Positions 7,101 to 7,284 of a stretch of DNA of 7,284 bases are shown piece after piece (position 1 is the first letter of the stretch; every line of letters starts with the position of its first letter). The position numbers were made by a program, and so were the translations under genes. The notes below the pieces were generated by a model. The model was not told where the DNA came from and made no database searches. It worked only from the letters and a program-made list of their open reading frames with translations. Origin of the DNA: Bacteriovoracaceae bacterium. Lineage in GTDB: Bacteria; Bdellovibrionota; UBA1018. The stretch is taken from contig CANMSW010000113.1 in assembly GCA_947500275.1 (NCBI GenBank), forward strand, positions 1-7,284, read 5' to 3'.

Positions 7101-7266
7101 GATTTCCGCTTTGGGCAAAATCCAGGATCGCTCCGCTTTGATGCCGCTGATCGAATCCATCGACTTTCAGCGGGACTCCCGTGAGACCCTTTTGGAGATC
7201 TCCCAGGCGCTGCGTTCGATTGGGGCGCACCGTTTGGTGCGGGAAGTCGTTGATCGGCTGACTTGA
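4147..7266 (+). CDS. Membrane adenylate cyclase: dual sensor, HAMP, class III catalytic domain, HEAT repeats
   Basis: This 1039-residue protein is predicted to make cAMP from ATP in response to external signals. Membrane helices lie at about 19-37, 166-188, 223-242 and 418-440. They leave two extracytoplasmic regions (38-165 and 243-417), each with a PAS/Cache-like strand pair (AVQHVDPAGRIVHRE; RIRVISRKTGAVLFTS). A HAMP domain follows at about 441-490 (DEIGELEKAFNTM), then a transducer stretch YLSDATYRQIVE (494-505) and the class III domain (about 519-700). All expected residues are present: metal-binding Asp529 (FSDIRGF) and Asp573 (FIGDAV), adenine-selecting Lys569 and Asp648 (RRDFTVIGD), and transition-state Asn657 and Arg661 (NVASRIE). 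This predicts ATP, not GTP, as substrate. Residues about 716-1039 form some eight HEAT repeats with an insertion at 924-957. The start could be ATG 4147 or 4150, with GGA lying 5-8 bases upstream. It is divergent from the RluA gene. The domain call is secure. The signal and the HEAT partner are unknown. Confidence 0.94.
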   Translation: MMSASAGRKRLQAQVVVRILGILVLLCSFAAVGLGVWKTRLNRSEIQQTQALWRSVGGVASSLFDGAFYFSREEGYDPEIRKLFDENPELLAVQHVDPAGRIVHREESRPIATPPQDWGSVAPELLKQIQSGLPGVRTETGFRFVWVFPGEASSLVLETRALSTAWIVLGGLAFILVVLTAGVAVIALRPDWFQRLLVDDQKASSLATVQSFSRFAWKAWPLWLKVFSLVLLVNFLTGLVLFESLSRWQSTDLGARIQREATLLARFSNPKLIADFRAHFYDPSASAIFRKSVSEIIAVNTDLERIRVISRKTGAVLFTSDLIDAESGGVPLGVVEPVKFGAELSARVSQDGFAVEGESQSVGKTFRVVVDGGQPDGASNALDEILRSKVSEESLYWVEYRFGLRSLAAGIEKVRRELLLNLLPVLLISVALALALARFLSEPIRQLIGALRGIGQGDLSTKVAVTRGDEIGELEKAFNTMIEELRRKQELKKYLSDATYRQIVEASESGRPQGESGARKLEAAVLFSDIRGFVTHCETSEAEEVLQMLNEYFAEMVTAIYAHGGEVDKFIGDAVLAVFYIRDEDSGEGMEGSGSCLRAIQAALEMKARLESFNERRRSKKKFTIDIGIGISFGRVISGEMGTRDRRDFTVIGDAVNVASRIEKFSKKGRGTKVVFSGGVEDRVRGLVGYDLLEEAPVAGKEERIRVCELTEIRELGSLIHLLSSSDPKVRTQALGLLALSRSQDSVEPLLQHLQDESESVRSAAARGIGILPISALPATLSERLVDRLIARLDEEPSRKVLSSLVLAIGKVCTDLRILRLESFLVVEGEDRLVADAVEAMGALAPRFPEVQDRLIPLLSSRSNRVRANAAKSLFLAGRHEVIDSLTPMLLNSNPLMRASGAWAMGELAAALPMDSPWLIEGLFSQKRLESAVLSESGSGDRLLDPAERTRQFARFKPLLAALQASVPMLVALLKDSDERVRRQSISALGKIQDRSALMPLIESIDFQRDSRETLLEISQALRSIGAHRLVREVVDRLT

Positions 7267-7284
7267 TCCCCCATTTTTGACCGG

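Noticed and set aside
6358..7230. Long open frame (290 codons) on the minus strand across the HEAT region
   Set aside because: It lies wholly antisense to a domain with clear HEAT periodicity. Its translation is rich in Arg, Gln and His without recognisable motifs, typical of a mirror frame in GC-rich coding DNA.
7267..7284. Possible terminator after the cyclase stop
   Set aside because: Only 18 bases remain. There is a short T run but no GC-rich stem before it, so nothing can be called.

Overview
This 7.3 kb bacterial window is densely packed with six protein-coding genes, one of them cut by the left edge. Both strands are used and there is almost no non-coding DNA. The base composition is moderately GC-rich. 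A large multi-domain signalling cyclase, short tail-to-tail overlaps and scattered RluA-family pseudouridine synthases would fit a Bdellovibrionota or other deltaproteobacteria-like genome. That placement is only a weak inference, because no rRNA or universal marker gene is present. I saw no tRNA, rRNA, CRISPR, IS element or convincing terminator.

Layout, left to right. (1) Positions 1-948 (+) hold the C-terminal 315 residues of a protein whose fold pattern resembles a class III nucleotide cyclase domain with every catalytic residue replaced, followed by a disordered tail. (2) Positions 899-1603 (-) hold a membrane-anchored SRPBCC/START-like protein that overlaps gene 1 tail to tail. (3) Positions 1692-2366 (+) hold an RluA-family pseudouridine synthase. 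It is coupled by an ATGA overlap to (4), 2363-3370 (+), an RlmI/RlmK-type class I methyltransferase. (5) Positions 3348-4046 (-) hold a second RluA-family synthase that overlaps gene 4 tail to tail. (6) Positions 4147-7266 (+) hold a 1039-residue membrane adenylate cyclase with two extracytoplasmic sensor regions, four membrane helices, HAMP, a catalytically complete cyclase domain and a C-terminal array of about eight HEAT repeats.

Two functional themes emerge. The centre (genes 3-5) looks like an RNA-modification group, with two pseudouridine synthases around an rRNA-type methyltransferase. The flanks are cyclase-related, with an apparent pseudo-cyclase on the left and a sensor-driven, ATP-specific cyclase on the right. 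Gene 6 is the most unusual element: HAMP-coupled cyclases are common, but the double sensor plus a HEAT solenoid after the catalytic domain suggests that it senses outside signals and docks a partner protein. No complete novel system is demonstrable. The degenerate cyclase, the cysteine-less methyltransferase and the HEAT-tailed cyclase are the best leads.
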